From the NCBI GenBank assembly GCA_050251195.1, contig JBFWNG010000001.1:186001-250000 (forward strand): 64,000 nucleotides of DNA. The letters are read 5' to 3'. Positions 23,168-31,686 of this stretch are shown one piece after another. The first letter of the stretch is position 1; each line of letters starts with the position of its first letter. The notes beneath the pieces were generated by a model. That model saw only the letters and a program-made list of their open reading frames with translations, did no database searches and was not told the DNA's origin. The position numbers and the translations under genes were made by a program. This DNA is from JBFWNG01 sp050251195 (GTDB lineage Bacteria; Bdellovibrionota_B; Oligoflexia; Oligoflexales; Oligoflexaceae).

Positions 23168-25945
23168 CTAGTGCGCCTCAAGCCAGTTCGAGCCAATTCC
23201 AATGTCAATCTTCAGCGGTACATCAAGCTCTAACGCGTTTTCCATGGTTTGTCGGAGAGTGCTTTTTAGCTTGTCTACATCCTCGTTTTTGCACTCTAAA
23301 ACTAATTCGTCATGAACCTGTAGCAGTATTTTAGCATCTATTTGTTCTTGTTTAATAGCATTATGTGTTTTGATCATGGCGAATTTAATCAAGTCAGCCG
23401 CGCTTCCCTGTACTGGCGAGTTTACGGCTATGTTTCGGGCGCCGGCTTGGACCATTTTGTTGGCGGAGTGAATTTCGGGAAGTGGGCGCCTGCGACCGAG
23501 CAGGGTTTGGGTATACTCGTTCTTTTTGGCGAATTCGACGGAGGATTCGATAAAGCCTTTGACCTGTGGGAAAGTAGAAAAATATTTGGAGATGAAGTTC
23601 TTCGCCTCGGGCATCGTCACATTGATTTCTCTCGAAAGCTTTTGAGGGCCCATGCCGTAGATAATTCCAAAGTTAATGGCCTTGGCGTACGAGCGTTGGT
23701 CGCGGGATACGGCGCTCTCTTCAACATTAAATATTTTGGAAGCCGTCGACGTGTGCACGTCCTCCCCGTTTCGGAAGACGGTCTGCAAGTTGTCGTCTTG
23801 CGCAAGGTGCGCGAGTAGCCTCAGTTCAACCTGGGAGTAGTCGGCGGATACGATGGAGTATCCTTCCCGTTCGGGGACGAACGACTTGCGAATTTCTCTG
23901 CCGAATGTTGAGCGAATGGGAATATTTTGTAAGTTGGGCTGAGACGAAATAAGGCGTCCGGTTGCGGCAAAGGTCTGATGAAATTGCGTATGGACCCGGT
24001 TGGTTTGCTTCTTAATCAGTTTCGGAAGAACGTCCACGTAGGTGTTCTTCAGTTTCGTGATAGTTCGGTACTCAAGAACCCTTTGGACAAACGGAAACTG
24101 CTGCATAAGCTCCAGGACGCTCGAGTCGGTCGAATACCCTGTTTTGGACTTCTTGAGTCTCGTTAGGCCGGCCTGCTCGTGGAGGCGAAGTTTCTCGAAT
24201 AGGACATGCTGGAGTTGCTTGGGAGAGTTGATATTAAACTCCGTTTGACCCAACTCATAAATTTCTTTTTGCAAGGAGTCTGCGTAGGTTCCTAATTTTT
24301 GAGACATGGCTTCCAAGAAGGAGGTATCGATATAAACTCCGGTCTTTTCCATTTCCAATAGAACCGGAATGAGAGGCATTTCGATATCTTCGAACACCCT
24401 GGTCAATCCCAACTGAGAAATTTGCTCTCGAAGGACTAGAAAGAGCCGGAAGGTGAAGTCGGCGTCTTCGCAAGCATACTGAGACAACTGAGGGAGCGGG
24501 ACATCGAGCATAGAGCCTGTTTTTTTGTTCGTGAGGAGCTTGTCGATCGCGATTTTCTGATACCTAAACCATTTGAGGCAGCAATAGTCGAGGCTGTGGC
24601 CCTTGGTATTAGGATCGACGAGATAGGAAGCCACCATGGTGTCAAAATACGGTTGGGAAACGTCCAATCCCGCGTTGTGCAACATCGCGACGTCAAACTT
24701 CATATTGTGACCCGCCTTCACTTTAGAAGGGTCGCTTAACAGAGGGTTAAGCTCGTTCTTGATGTCCGTAACGGTGAGGGTCGCATCCAGATATTCTTGC
24801 AGAAGCGGCACGTAGTAAGCCGAGTTTGAGTTGGTGCTGAGACTTAGGCCAATAGGGTAGTCGCACGCTACGTCAAGTCCCGTGGTTTCGCAATCCACGG
24901 AAAAGTGTGACGCGGTTTCTAATTCGCGGAGAAGTTGGTCAAATGCCAATCTGTCCGTTACCGTTTTGTAGGAAACCTCCTCGGAAAGAATGTTCCCGTA
25001 AGGCGGCGCGTCGTCATAAGCCTCAATAGGCGGCTCGGGAGGAACGTCTCGAATGAGTTCGCGTTTTGCCTCCTCAAACCGTCGCACAATGGACTTAAAG
25101 TCCAGTTCCAAAGCTAACTCGTAGAGTGGCTGGCTGGGCGAGCCGGAATTTCCGGAAAACGCCAGTTCGTCCAAAGAGTGGGCGATCGGGTGATCGGTTT
25201 TGATTTTGACAAGATCTAGTGAAAGATTTGCCAAATCGCGATTCGCGGCCAGACTATTCCTAATTTTGGCGTTCGCGAGAGCGTCAAGGTTGAGGTAGAC
25301 GTTTTCGATACTCTTGTACTGATTGATGAGCTTGGTGGCTCCTTTTTCGCCTATGCCGGGGACCCCAGGGACATTGTCGGAAGCATCGCCCAAAAGCGCC
25401 AGGAGTTCGACAAATTCCTGGGGACTGCATCCGTACATGGCGTCGAGCTCGGGAATGCCCACTGTCTCAAAAATTCCGCCTTTTTTGGGTTTGAGCAAAG
25501 AGACATTCTGGTCAAGGAGTTGCATGAAGTCCTTGTCTCCTGACACCAGAAAAAATGAAATGTCGGGCTGGTACTTAAATTGGGTGACAAGGCTGCCAAT
25601 AAGGTCGTCGGCTTCGAGGCCTGGTTGCTTCAGAACGGGAATTCCCATGGCTTCGAGCAATTTATACACGTACGGAATTTGCGGAGCTAGATCTTCGGGC
25701 ATCGCGGAGCGGTTTGCCTTGTACGAGGCATACATCTCATGGCGGAAGGTTTTTTCCCGACAGTCCGAAGCAGCGACTAGATAGTGGGGTGCTCGTTCTG
25801 TAATCAATTTTTGTAAGAAAAGGTAACTGCCGTAGACCGCCGAAGTGGATACGCCGTTGGGGGCGGTTAGCCCGCGAGGACCAAATGCGTGGTAGCTTCG
25901 AAACACCATAGCCATTGTGTCAATAACATAAAACGTCTTGGTCAT
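23168..25945 (-). CDS. polA: DNA polymerase I
   Basis: A 925-residue family A polymerase for Okazaki-fragment processing and repair synthesis. The N-terminal 5'-3' exonuclease is complete (VIDTMAMVFRSYHAF, GLEADDLIGS, GDASDNVPGVPGIG). The 3'-5' proofreading domain keeps its acidic motifs (VDCETTGLD, GHNMKFDVA, YACEDADF). The polymerase domain has SADYSQVELR, the O-helix KAINFGIIYGMG and the palm QVHDELVLE. Length is close to E. coli Pol I (928). It leads a probable operon with tatC and the barrel protein. Confidence 0.97.
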   Translation of the reverse strand: MTKTFYVIDTMAMVFRSYHAFGPRGLTAPNGVSTSAVYGSYLFLQKLITERAPHYLVAASDCREKTFRHEMYASYKANRSAMPEDLAPQIPYVYKLLEAMGIPVLKQPGLEADDLIGSLVTQFKYQPDISFFLVSGDKDFMQLLDQNVSLLKPKKGGIFETVGIPELDAMYGCSPQEFVELLALLGDASDNVPGVPGIGEKGATKLINQYKSIENVYLNLDALANAKIRNSLAANRDLANLSLDLVKIKTDHPIAHSLDELAFSGNSGSPSQPLYELALELDFKSIVRRFEEAKRELIRDVPPEPPIEAYDDAPPYGNILSEEVSYKTVTDRLAFDQLLRELETASHFSVDCETTGLDVACDYPIGLSLSTNSNSAYYVPLLQEYLDATLTVTDIKNELNPLLSDPSKVKAGHNMKFDVAMLHNAGLDVSQPYFDTMVASYLVDPNTKGHSLDYCCLKWFRYQKIAIDKLLTNKKTGSMLDVPLPQLSQYACEDADFTFRLFLVLREQISQLGLTRVFEDIEMPLIPVLLEMEKTGVYIDTSFLEAMSQKLGTYADSLQKEIYELGQTEFNINSPKQLQHVLFEKLRLHEQAGLTRLKKSKTGYSTDSSVLELMQQFPFVQRVLEYRTITKLKNTYVDVLPKLIKKQTNRVHTQFHQTFAATGRLISSQPNLQNIPIRSTFGREIRKSFVPEREGYSIVSADYSQVELRLLAHLAQDDNLQTVFRNGEDVHTSTASKIFNVEESAVSRDQRSYAKAINFGIIYGMGPQKLSREINVTMPEAKNFISKYFSTFPQVKGFIESSVEFAKKNEYTQTLLGRRRPLPEIHSANKMVQAGARNIAVNSPVQGSAADLIKFAMIKTHNAIKQEQIDAKILLQVHDELVLECKNEDVDKLKSTLRQTMENALELDVPLKIDIGIGSNWLEAH

Positions 25946-26045
25946 TGCGAGTTGTCTCCTTGATGCCTTTATGCTTACTCTATTTTGGGTTTACGCACCA
26001 ACGGTTTTTGCTTAAAAATAAACTGGTTACTGTGGCGGTGGCTCA

Positions 26046-26074
26046 TTGCCAAGACAGTTCTCTTGCGGTAAGAT
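26046..26074 (+). promoter_or_regulatory. Likely sigma70 promoter of the citrate synthase gene
   Basis: TTGCCA (26046-26051) and TAAGAT (26069-26074) are spaced 17 bases apart, 36 bases before the chosen ATG. Both hexamers are imperfect. Confidence 0.45.
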
Positions 26075-26110
26075 GATAAACATCCAAAAGTTTTGGGAGG
26101 ACCCAATAAG

Positions 26111-27400
26111 ATGACTGATTATGCTGAGATCAAACTCGAGGGGAAGACTTATAAATTTCCGGTAATCGTAGGAACTGAAGGTGAGAAGGCGATCGACATT
26201 CGCAAGCTGCGCCAAGATACGGGCTACATCACTCTTGATTCCGGATACGGCAACACCGGTTCTTGTGAAAGTAAAATTACTTTTATCGACGGAGAAGCGG
26301 GAATTCTCAGATATCGCGGAATACCGATTGAGCAACTCGCTGAGAAGTCCTCATTTGTGGAAACTTCATTTCTGTTAATCTACGGTAAATTGCCTAACAG
26401 AAAAGAATTGGAAGAATTTAGCACGTTCTTAACGCGCCACTCGCTTGTTCACGAAGATATGCTTCATTTCTATGACGGTTATCCGTCAACCGCGCATCCG
26501 ATGGCAATTCTTTCGTCCATGGTTTGTTCTCTTTCGAGTTACTATACCGATGCGCTTGATCCGGCTGATGAAGCAATGCGGAACCACCTTATTCCAAGGG
26601 TTCTCTCCAAGATTCGCACGATCGCCGCATATTCGTACAAGAAGTCGATTGGCCAACCCGTTATCTATCCAAAAAACTCGCTCAGCTATTGCGCTAACTT
26701 CCTCTACATGATGTTCTCGGTTCCGTCCGAGCCTTATGAAGTAGACGAAGATACCGTGAGAGCGCTCAACATGCTGCTTATCCTCCACGCGGACCACGAA
26801 CAAAATTGTTCCACGTCGACGGTGCGGTTGGTGGGATCGTCTGACGCCAACTTGTTTGCGTCCGTGGCAGCGGGGATATGCGCGCTTTGGGGACCTAAGC
26901 ACGGCGGTGCGAACCAAGAAGTTATCGAAATGTTGGAAGAAATTCATCGCAACGGCGGCGATGTTAAGAGAGCGGTCGCCGAAGCAAAGGACAAGAACAG
27001 TAAGTTTCGCCTCATGGGCTTCGGTCACAGGGTTTACAAAAACCGCGATCCGAGAGCAACGGTTCTCAAAGCCCAGGCTGAAAAGATTCTGGCAAAACGT
27101 AACGTCAAGGATCCTCTGCTCGATATCGCGAAAAAGCTCGAGGAAGAAGCTCTTAAGGATCCATATTTTATCGACAAGAAGCTTTATCCGAACGTGGATT
27201 TCTATTCTGGTATTATTTACCGAGCCATCGGCATACCAACGGACATGTTCACCGTGATGTTTGCCTTGGGTCGCATCCCAGGATGGATCGCCCATTGGAG
27301 AGAAATGCATATGTCGGAGGACAACAGAATCGGTCGGCCGCGGCAAGTGTACCAGGGGCCGCAAGAAGTTAACTATACGCCGCTGGATCAAAGGACCTAG
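26111..27400 (+). CDS. gltA: Citrate synthase
   Basis: A 429-residue type I (hexameric-length) citrate synthase that condenses acetyl-CoA and oxaloacetate at the entry of the TCA cycle. The active-site regions are intact: HADHEQNCSTST (first His), GFGHRVYKNRDPRA (second His) and PNVDFYSG (Asp). The N-terminus TYKFPVIVGTEGEKAIDI is typical of bacterial GltA. I chose the ATG at 26111 after TTGGGAGGA; an earlier frame extension adds six unlikely residues. The EVE-domain gene follows after ten bases. Confidence 0.96.
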   Translation: MTDYAEIKLEGKTYKFPVIVGTEGEKAIDIRKLRQDTGYITLDSGYGNTGSCESKITFIDGEAGILRYRGIPIEQLAEKSSFVETSFLLIYGKLPNRKELEEFSTFLTRHSLVHEDMLHFYDGYPSTAHPMAILSSMVCSLSSYYTDALDPADEAMRNHLIPRVLSKIRTIAAYSYKKSIGQPVIYPKNSLSYCANFLYMMFSVPSEPYEVDEDTVRALNMLLILHADHEQNCSTSTVRLVGSSDANLFASVAAGICALWGPKHGGANQEVIEMLEEIHRNGGDVKRAVAEAKDKNSKFRLMGFGHRVYKNRDPRATVLKAQAEKILAKRNVKDPLLDIAKKLEEEALKDPYFIDKKLYPNVDFYSGIIYRAIGIPTDMFTVMFALGRIPGWIAHWREMHMSEDNRIGRPRQVYQGPQEVNYTPLDQRT

Positions 27401-27410
27401 ACTCGGATTT

Positions 27411-27887
27411 ATGCGATACTGGTTGATGAAAACGGAACCCGATGTTTTTTCTTTTGATGATCTGTTGAAAACCAAAGGAAAAACGACGGCCTGGGAGGGC
27501 GTGCGCAACTACCAGGCCCGTAACTTTATGCGAAATGACATGAAAGCGGGCGATAAGGTTTTTATCTATCACAGCGGCACGGATGAGCCGCATATTGCTG
27601 GCCTTGCTGAAATCGTGGGCGAAGGCTATCCTGACAAGACAGCACTGGATTCAAAAAGCAAGTACTTTGATGAAGCTTCCAAGAAAAACGGCGAATCCCG
27701 CTGGACCATGGTGGACGTTAGGGCCACTCACCGTCTCAAGGCTCCCTTTACCATAAAGGACGCTCGCGCGACCGCTGGGCTGGAGAAAATGCTCTTGATT
27801 CAAAAAGGTCAAAGGTTATCTATACAACCTGTGACGGAATCGGAATGGAAAGTTATAATAAAGAAGGCCGGTACCATAGAGATCTGA
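27411..27887 (+). CDS. EVE-domain protein
   Basis: A 158-residue protein made of a single EVE (PUA-like) domain, as in human THYN1. The opening RYWLMKTEPDVFSFDDL, the pair WEGVRNYQARNFMR and AGDKVFIYHSG, and the later TMVDVRATHRL are family hallmarks. EVE domains bind modified bases in DNA or RNA through an aromatic pocket. The start is the ATG at 27411, ten bases after the citrate synthase stop, so cotranscription is likely although no metabolic link is known. Confidence 0.9.
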   Translation: MRYWLMKTEPDVFSFDDLLKTKGKTTAWEGVRNYQARNFMRNDMKAGDKVFIYHSGTDEPHIAGLAEIVGEGYPDKTALDSKSKYFDEASKKNGESRWTMVDVRATHRLKAPFTIKDARATAGLEKMLLIQKGQRLSIQPVTESEWKVIIKKAGTIEI

Positions 27888-27905
27888 GCTAATAGCAGCT
27901 GGGGC

Positions 27906-27936
27906 TTGACACAAAAATCAAAATCGTTGAATAAAT
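27906..27936 (+). promoter_or_regulatory. Promoter for the acidic-protein gene
   Basis: A perfect TTGACA (27906-27911) is followed after 19 bases by ATAAAT (27931-27936), preceded by TGA as an extended -10. The gene starts about 29 bases later. Confidence 0.5.
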
Positions 27937-27964
27937 TACCATCAAGTTGTTGGAGGTCTTGAAA

Positions 27965-28276
27965 GTGTGGAAAGTATTCAATATTGAGTCTGGAAAAACA
28001 GTGAAGGCAGGCTTCGAGTCCGAAGAGGCAGCAAAGGACTGGCTCGACGAGAAGTATGCTGAACAAGAAGAAGACTACATGATTGAAGAGATGGACCAAG
28101 ACGAAGAGGAAGAGTGGCGCGAGAAACAGGAAGAGGAAGAGGTCGTCGAACAGGAAGAAGAAGAAGAAGCGGAACCTGTCGGCACCTTTGACGACGATGT
28201 CTACGACGACGACTCCGACGACGATTATATGTCCACGATTTACGACGACGACGACGAAGGTTCCGACGAGGATTAG
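27965..28276 (+). CDS. Small protein with an extremely acidic C-terminal tail
   Basis: A 103-residue protein of unknown function. The first ~30 residues look like a small folded unit (VWKVFNIESGKTVKAGFESE, then a helix AAKDWLDEKY). The last 73 residues are a polyacidic tail with 41 Asp/Glu, glutamate-rich first and aspartate-rich last. It starts at GTG 27965, eight bases after TGGAGG; a TTG two codons earlier is too close. It has its own promoter. Tails of this kind often bind cations, basic proteins or act as nucleic-acid mimics, but no role can be assigned here. Confidence 0.7.
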   Translation: MWKVFNIESGKTVKAGFESEEAAKDWLDEKYAEQEEDYMIEEMDQDEEEEWREKQEEEEVVEQEEEEEAEPVGTFDDDVYDDDSDDDYMSTIYDDDDEGSDED

Positions 28277-28324
28277 GTCAGTCGGCTATCATTTCTACAA
28301 ACCTTCCCAAAAGGATAGCGCGGC

Positions 28325-29299
28325 GTGAGAGGCATGACACTCGTTCTTTTTTTCGCATTTGCTGTTTCTTGTCGAAAAGAGGCCGCAAAGGTCATGGACA
28401 AGCAAAACAAGAGCGCCGTAACTCCTTCCGAACTTAGTGAGAACCAAGACTCCGGGAAAAGCCAAAACTCTGAAATAAAAGAAAACATAACGCGGCTTAC
28501 ATCTAAACCTAAGCAGGTCGTTCCCCCCGGTGAATATACTCAAGTTTCGGCCGGTTTTCGGCATACCTGCGCTATCAAAGGCGGAAAAGTTCTCTGTTGG
28601 GGTAATAACGACGACGGCCAGTTGGAAGTCCCTGCTCTCCATAATCCCAAACTTATCGCATCGGGTGGTTTTGGCAGTTGCGCCATAGATACTGATGGCC
28701 TCAAATGTTGGGGCGGTAGGGCCTTCCGTAAAAAAACTCCCGCGCTCGCCAGCCCATCTCAGGTGTCCATCGGTCCGCGCTTTATGTGCGCCATTCACAA
28801 GGGCGGATTGGGATGCTGGGGAGACGGTACGTTTGGAAGCAACGACGTACCGCCGCTCAAAAATCCCGTCACTGTCAGCTCCGGTGCGTGGCATAGTTGT
28901 GCCGTCGCTGAAGGCAAAGTGAAATGTTGGGGGCGCTCTGACGAAGGCCAGACCAAAGTTCCTCTGTTGAAGCAACCGCGCACTGTGTCGGCAAGTTGGA
29001 ATCACGTCTGCGCCATCGACCAGGATGGGGTGAAGTGCTGGGGCGACAACAGCTACGGTCAAAGTAAACCTCCGGCTCTAAAAAACGCAAGGCTGCTTGC
29101 AACAGGAATCGCCCACACGTGCGCAATTGACGACGAAGGGGTGAAGTGTTGGGGAGATAACAAGCACGGATTGCTCACGATACCATCCCTAAAAAATGCG
29201 CGCGCCATATCCGCCGGCGGCGGCCATACGTGCGCACTGGACGACAATGGTTTGCATTGCTGGGGTTTAAATTCTTTCGGCCAAACCGAGGTCCCGTAA
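28325..29299 (+). CDS. RCC1-repeat beta-propeller lipoprotein
   Basis: A 324-residue predicted lipoprotein (lipobox FAVSC at Cys16) with a short linker and then seven RCC1-type repeats filling residues ~70-324. Each repeat carries CA(I/V/L) and, about ten residues later, CWG, as in HTCAIKGGKVLCWG and HTCALDDNGLHCWG, so each blade has a cysteine pair that could form a disulfide in the periplasm. Seven repeats fit one complete propeller. The GTG start is eight bases after AAAGGAT; an ATG three codons later is possible. Likely a surface or periplasmic binding protein. Confidence 0.85.
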   Translation: MRGMTLVLFFAFAVSCRKEAAKVMDKQNKSAVTPSELSENQDSGKSQNSEIKENITRLTSKPKQVVPPGEYTQVSAGFRHTCAIKGGKVLCWGNNDDGQLEVPALHNPKLIASGGFGSCAIDTDGLKCWGGRAFRKKTPALASPSQVSIGPRFMCAIHKGGLGCWGDGTFGSNDVPPLKNPVTVSSGAWHSCAVAEGKVKCWGRSDEGQTKVPLLKQPRTVSASWNHVCAIDQDGVKCWGDNSYGQSKPPALKNARLLATGIAHTCAIDDEGVKCWGDNKHGLLTIPSLKNARAISAGGGHTCALDDNGLHCWGLNSFGQTEVP

Positions 29300-29475
29300 C
29301 ATCGCTAGCTAACGTTCGGTGCCTCACAGTGACGTCTATTTGTAACTTCTTTCATTCGGTGTGAATGAGAAGTGTTTTCGAATGAACCTGCTCTCGGGTA
29401 AATGCAGCCTCCTATCAGCTTGAGGCAAGCCGAAAGATTCCATGACGATCGCGTGGGCGCCGAGCGCTTCAGTGA
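29300..29475. other. Gap between RCC1 gene and HNH element
   Basis: No gene, terminator or repeat is supported in these 176 bases. Short similarity (GGGCGCCG) to the flank of the decayed element near 2757 is too brief to interpret. Confidence 0.4.
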
Positions 29476-29522
29476 ATGTCCCGAAAAATCACCGTTCTTG
29501 GAATGGTGATTTTTCGGGACAT
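29476..29522. repeat. 47-bp palindrome, copy C (perfect arms)
   Basis: Arms ATGTCCCGAAAAATCACC and its exact complement (18 of 18) around GTTCTTGGAAT. The HNH stop codon lies inside it at 29489-29491. Confidence 0.9.
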
Positions 29523-30568
29523 ATCTTGTTGGCCATGAAGCCTTTGCCAAACCTATATTCTGCATGGAGTCTATTGTGGGCACGACACAACAGCCTGACG
29601 TTTTCTGGATTGTCGGAACTTCCTCCAAGTGCAAATGGCTTCTGGTGATCATACTCAAGATATGTCTTTTCTCCGCAACGATGGCCGTCGCTTGTCCTGA
29701 ACGTGCATTGACCGTGGTCCCTTTTCCAAACAATAGCTTTAACTGATCGGGGAATGTACCGAGTGGGTTTGGCTTTGGGCGTATTTGCAAAGGCTTTCCT
29801 TGTAGGTTCCGCTTTTGCCCTAGTCGTTTTTTGACGTTCGGCCTTTCGATCGGGGTCATGGCGTTCAAGATACTCTTCACATAACATATTAATTATCGCT
29901 TCGAGGTTTCCTTCGGAACATTTCCCTTTGGCTAGTTCCTTTACCTTTTTTAGTTTCTTATCCAAGGACTCGTCGGCGCTAAACTTGATCTGGACACGTG
30001 TTTCGGTGAGGAACGATACTTTGTCAGGCTTTTTGTCCGGAGTTGGCAAAGGTTGTACAATGGGACCTGATACGGGTTGCCCAATCAGCGTGGGAATGAG
30101 TATCTGGGGTGCTGGTAGCTCTACAGGCTTTTTGTTAGGGATTTTACGGATCTGATCGGGGACATCTCTTTTTGGAGCGAGGCCAGCGACAATCGCCTCG
30201 ACCTCTCGTATGGATTGATTTGCCACTCGAGCGAACAGCTGCTCAAAGTTACCTTCGGTAACAACCGGAGCAATCATCCGCAACGCACCTACGCCGATTT
30301 GTCCCGTTGCAATATACTGCCGAAGAACAGGGTATTGGCGCATGAGTCGGCAAGCGCGACTTCTTGCGCACGTCTCCGCCTCGGTCAATTTCAACACGGA
30401 GAGGCAAAAGGCAAAGAGTGAGGAAAACCCTTCAGGGGCATAAAGTCGTCGAACTTCCACTTCCATCAGATAATCTAGAAAATGGATTAAGGTTGTGCGT
30501 TCGTGTGCCGCAATTTTTTTGAGGTTGTTTGTGATGGCCGCGTCGGATAGGTGGGACAGTGAATTCAT
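29489..30568 (-). CDS. HNH endonuclease with N-terminal helical domain
   Basis: A 359-residue protein. The N-terminal ~110 residues are helical (ERTTLIHFLDYLMEVEVRRLY, GFSSLFAFCLSVLKLTEAET) and resemble the region found ahead of HNH domains in many deltaproteobacterial proteins. A proline-rich linker and basic helix follow. The C-terminal HNH nuclease is complete: QCTFRTSDGHRCGE, YLEYDHQKPFALGG, PENVRLLCRAHNRLHAE. It should nick or cut DNA. The last ten residues (CPEKSPFQER) and the stop are encoded by the palindrome. The ATG follows GGAGAC. It stands alone inside its palindrome pair. Confidence 0.85.
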   Translation of the reverse strand: MNSLSHLSDAAITNNLKKIAAHERTTLIHFLDYLMEVEVRRLYAPEGFSSLFAFCLSVLKLTEAETCARSRACRLMRQYPVLRQYIATGQIGVGALRMIAPVVTEGNFEQLFARVANQSIREVEAIVAGLAPKRDVPDQIRKIPNKKPVELPAPQILIPTLIGQPVSGPIVQPLPTPDKKPDKVSFLTETRVQIKFSADESLDKKLKKVKELAKGKCSEGNLEAIINMLCEEYLERHDPDRKAERQKTTRAKAEPTRKAFANTPKAKPTRYIPRSVKAIVWKRDHGQCTFRTSDGHRCGEKTYLEYDHQKPFALGGSSDNPENVRLLCRAHNRLHAEYRFGKGFMANKICPEKSPFQER

Positions 30569-31032
30569 AGAAGTCTCCTCTGTTATTGGAGGGATATTAG
30601 CACGAGTTTTTTCGACGCAGGAATTTAAGCTGTATTGCGTTATAACGATTTGTTTGGAAATGAAGGTGGTGCATGCGCGATTGGTTGACTGAAGGCGATG
30701 GAAGACGTGTTTAAATTAGTTCCAAACGAAAGGTCAAGCGGGTGAGATCGATCGATCCTGAAACATGTCAAGGACTAAATTGGAACTTTAATGTCCCGGA
30801 TTTTCACCATTCCAGGAGTGGTGAAATTTCGGGACACAGTCCCATCGGCTTCAGATTAACATGAATGAGTAATAGAACAACGGTTTGGAACAGTTATAAC
30901 CTATCCCTGGAAACATTATAGCTAAACCAGTCGAGGGACCTTTTTGTTTATAAAGAACGTAGGGAAGGGTTTTGCCATTTGCGTCAAAGGCACAGGTTTG
31001 TCTTTCCACCAGTTCGTTCCAGCAAGTCATTG
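30569..31032. other. Noncoding stretch upstream of the HNH gene
   Basis: 464 bases without a supported gene. It holds the HNH leader, the outer palindrome (30791-30837) and about 195 bases before the DJ-1-like stop in which I see nothing definite. Confidence 0.5.
30791..30837. repeat. 47-bp palindrome, copy D
   Basis: Arms ATGTCCCGGATTTTCACC and GGTGAAATTTCGGGACAC (15 of 18 pair) around ATTCCAGGAGT. Its centre is the inverse of copies A to C, so this copy is in the opposite orientation. Confidence 0.85.
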
Positions 31033-31611
31033 TTAACCTTTCTTGCCCTTGTAAAATTGCAAAAGTTTCTGTAAGCGATCGTCCTCGGAGACTGCTCGGG
31101 AAGCGCGGGCAATTTCAATCGCAAATTCAACATAGGCCTGAGGCTTTGCCGTAATGATATTGCCGTCGATCTGCAGGAGGTCGTCCGTTAGATGCGTTTC
31201 GTGAAAGTAGTTTTTGCTGTGTAGGTAATCCAGCTGTTCTTGCTCATAACCGTGCGCAATTTTTTTGCCTTTAAGAATTCCAGCTTGGGCTAAGACGAAC
31301 GGTCCGGCGCAAATTGCCCCTATAGTTTTGCTTTGCTTGTGTACCGTCTGAACCAGGCGTGAGAGGTCTTCATTGTCGACAACTGAAGAAGGGTCGCCGC
31401 CAGGAACGAGAAGGAGTGCGATGTCGTTCGACGATGCGGTGCTATACGAGCAATCGGCTTTGTAAGTTATTCCATTTGCTGATTTATGATCTTTGCCGTC
31501 AGGCGTTGCGATCCTGACGGGGTATGTCGGACCGGCGAGTTCGGCGGCGAGGAGAACCTCGAATTCTATGCAGCCTGGGTAGAAGGTGATAAAGGCATTC
31601 ACTTTTAACAT
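31033..31611 (-). CDS. DJ-1/PfpI-family protein
   Basis: A 192-residue DJ-1/PfpI superfamily protein, cytoplasmic. The nucleophile elbow GAICAGPFVLAQAG carries the reactive cysteine, and the small-molecule pocket strand LLLVPGGDPSS precedes it, as in YajL/ThiJ-like members. The N-terminus VNAFITFYPGCIEFEVLLAAELA is typical. Possible roles are chaperone, glyoxalase or deglycase activity; the sequence cannot choose between them. ATG start with a weak ribosome-binding site. It is downstream of the biotin genes in the same direction but separated by a repeat. Confidence 0.85.
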   Translation of the reverse strand: MLKVNAFITFYPGCIEFEVLLAAELAGPTYPVRIATPDGKDHKSANGITYKADCSYSTASSNDIALLLVPGGDPSSVVDNEDLSRLVQTVHKQSKTIGAICAGPFVLAQAGILKGKKIAHGYEQEQLDYLHSKNYFHETHLTDDLLQIDGNIITAKPQAYVEFAIEIARASRAVSEDDRLQKLLQFYKGKKG

Positions 31612-31636
31612 CTCAATGTTAACATGTTGATTTCGC

Positions 31637-31665
31637 GAGATCCTTCACTTCGTTCAGGATAGACG
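31637..31665. repeat. Dispersed repeat, GAGATCCTTCACTTCGTTCAGGAT copy
   Basis: A diverged member of the family at 1594-1682 and 5958-5984, located between bioDA and the DJ-1-like gene. Confidence 0.55.
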
Positions 31666-31686
31666 TTGGCGCTTTCGCGACAACGT

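Larger units (their letters stand above)
29476..30837 (-). mobile_element. HNH/palindrome element, intact copy
   Basis: A 1362-base unit bounded by two 47-bp palindromes (29476-29522 and 30791-30837) and containing one complete HNH gene. The inner palindrome supplies the last ten residues and stop of the protein, so gene and repeat are physically fused. A shortened relative with the same layout sits at 2797-3333. No target-site duplication is obvious outside the palindromes and no transposase is present, so movement would need HNH cleavage and repair or a helper. Treat mobility as a hypothesis. Confidence 0.6.

Noticed and set aside
26486..27508. 340-codon open frame on the minus strand
   Set aside because: Antisense to citrate synthase and the EVE gene; the plus-strand proteins are clearly conserved.
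28295..29062. 255-codon open frame on the minus strand
   Set aside because: Antisense to the RCC1 repeats; its regularity only mirrors the repeat structure.
29305..29880. 191-codon open frame on the minus strand overlapping the HNH gene
   Set aside because: Alternate frame of the HNH coding sequence; HNH motifs are in the other frame.
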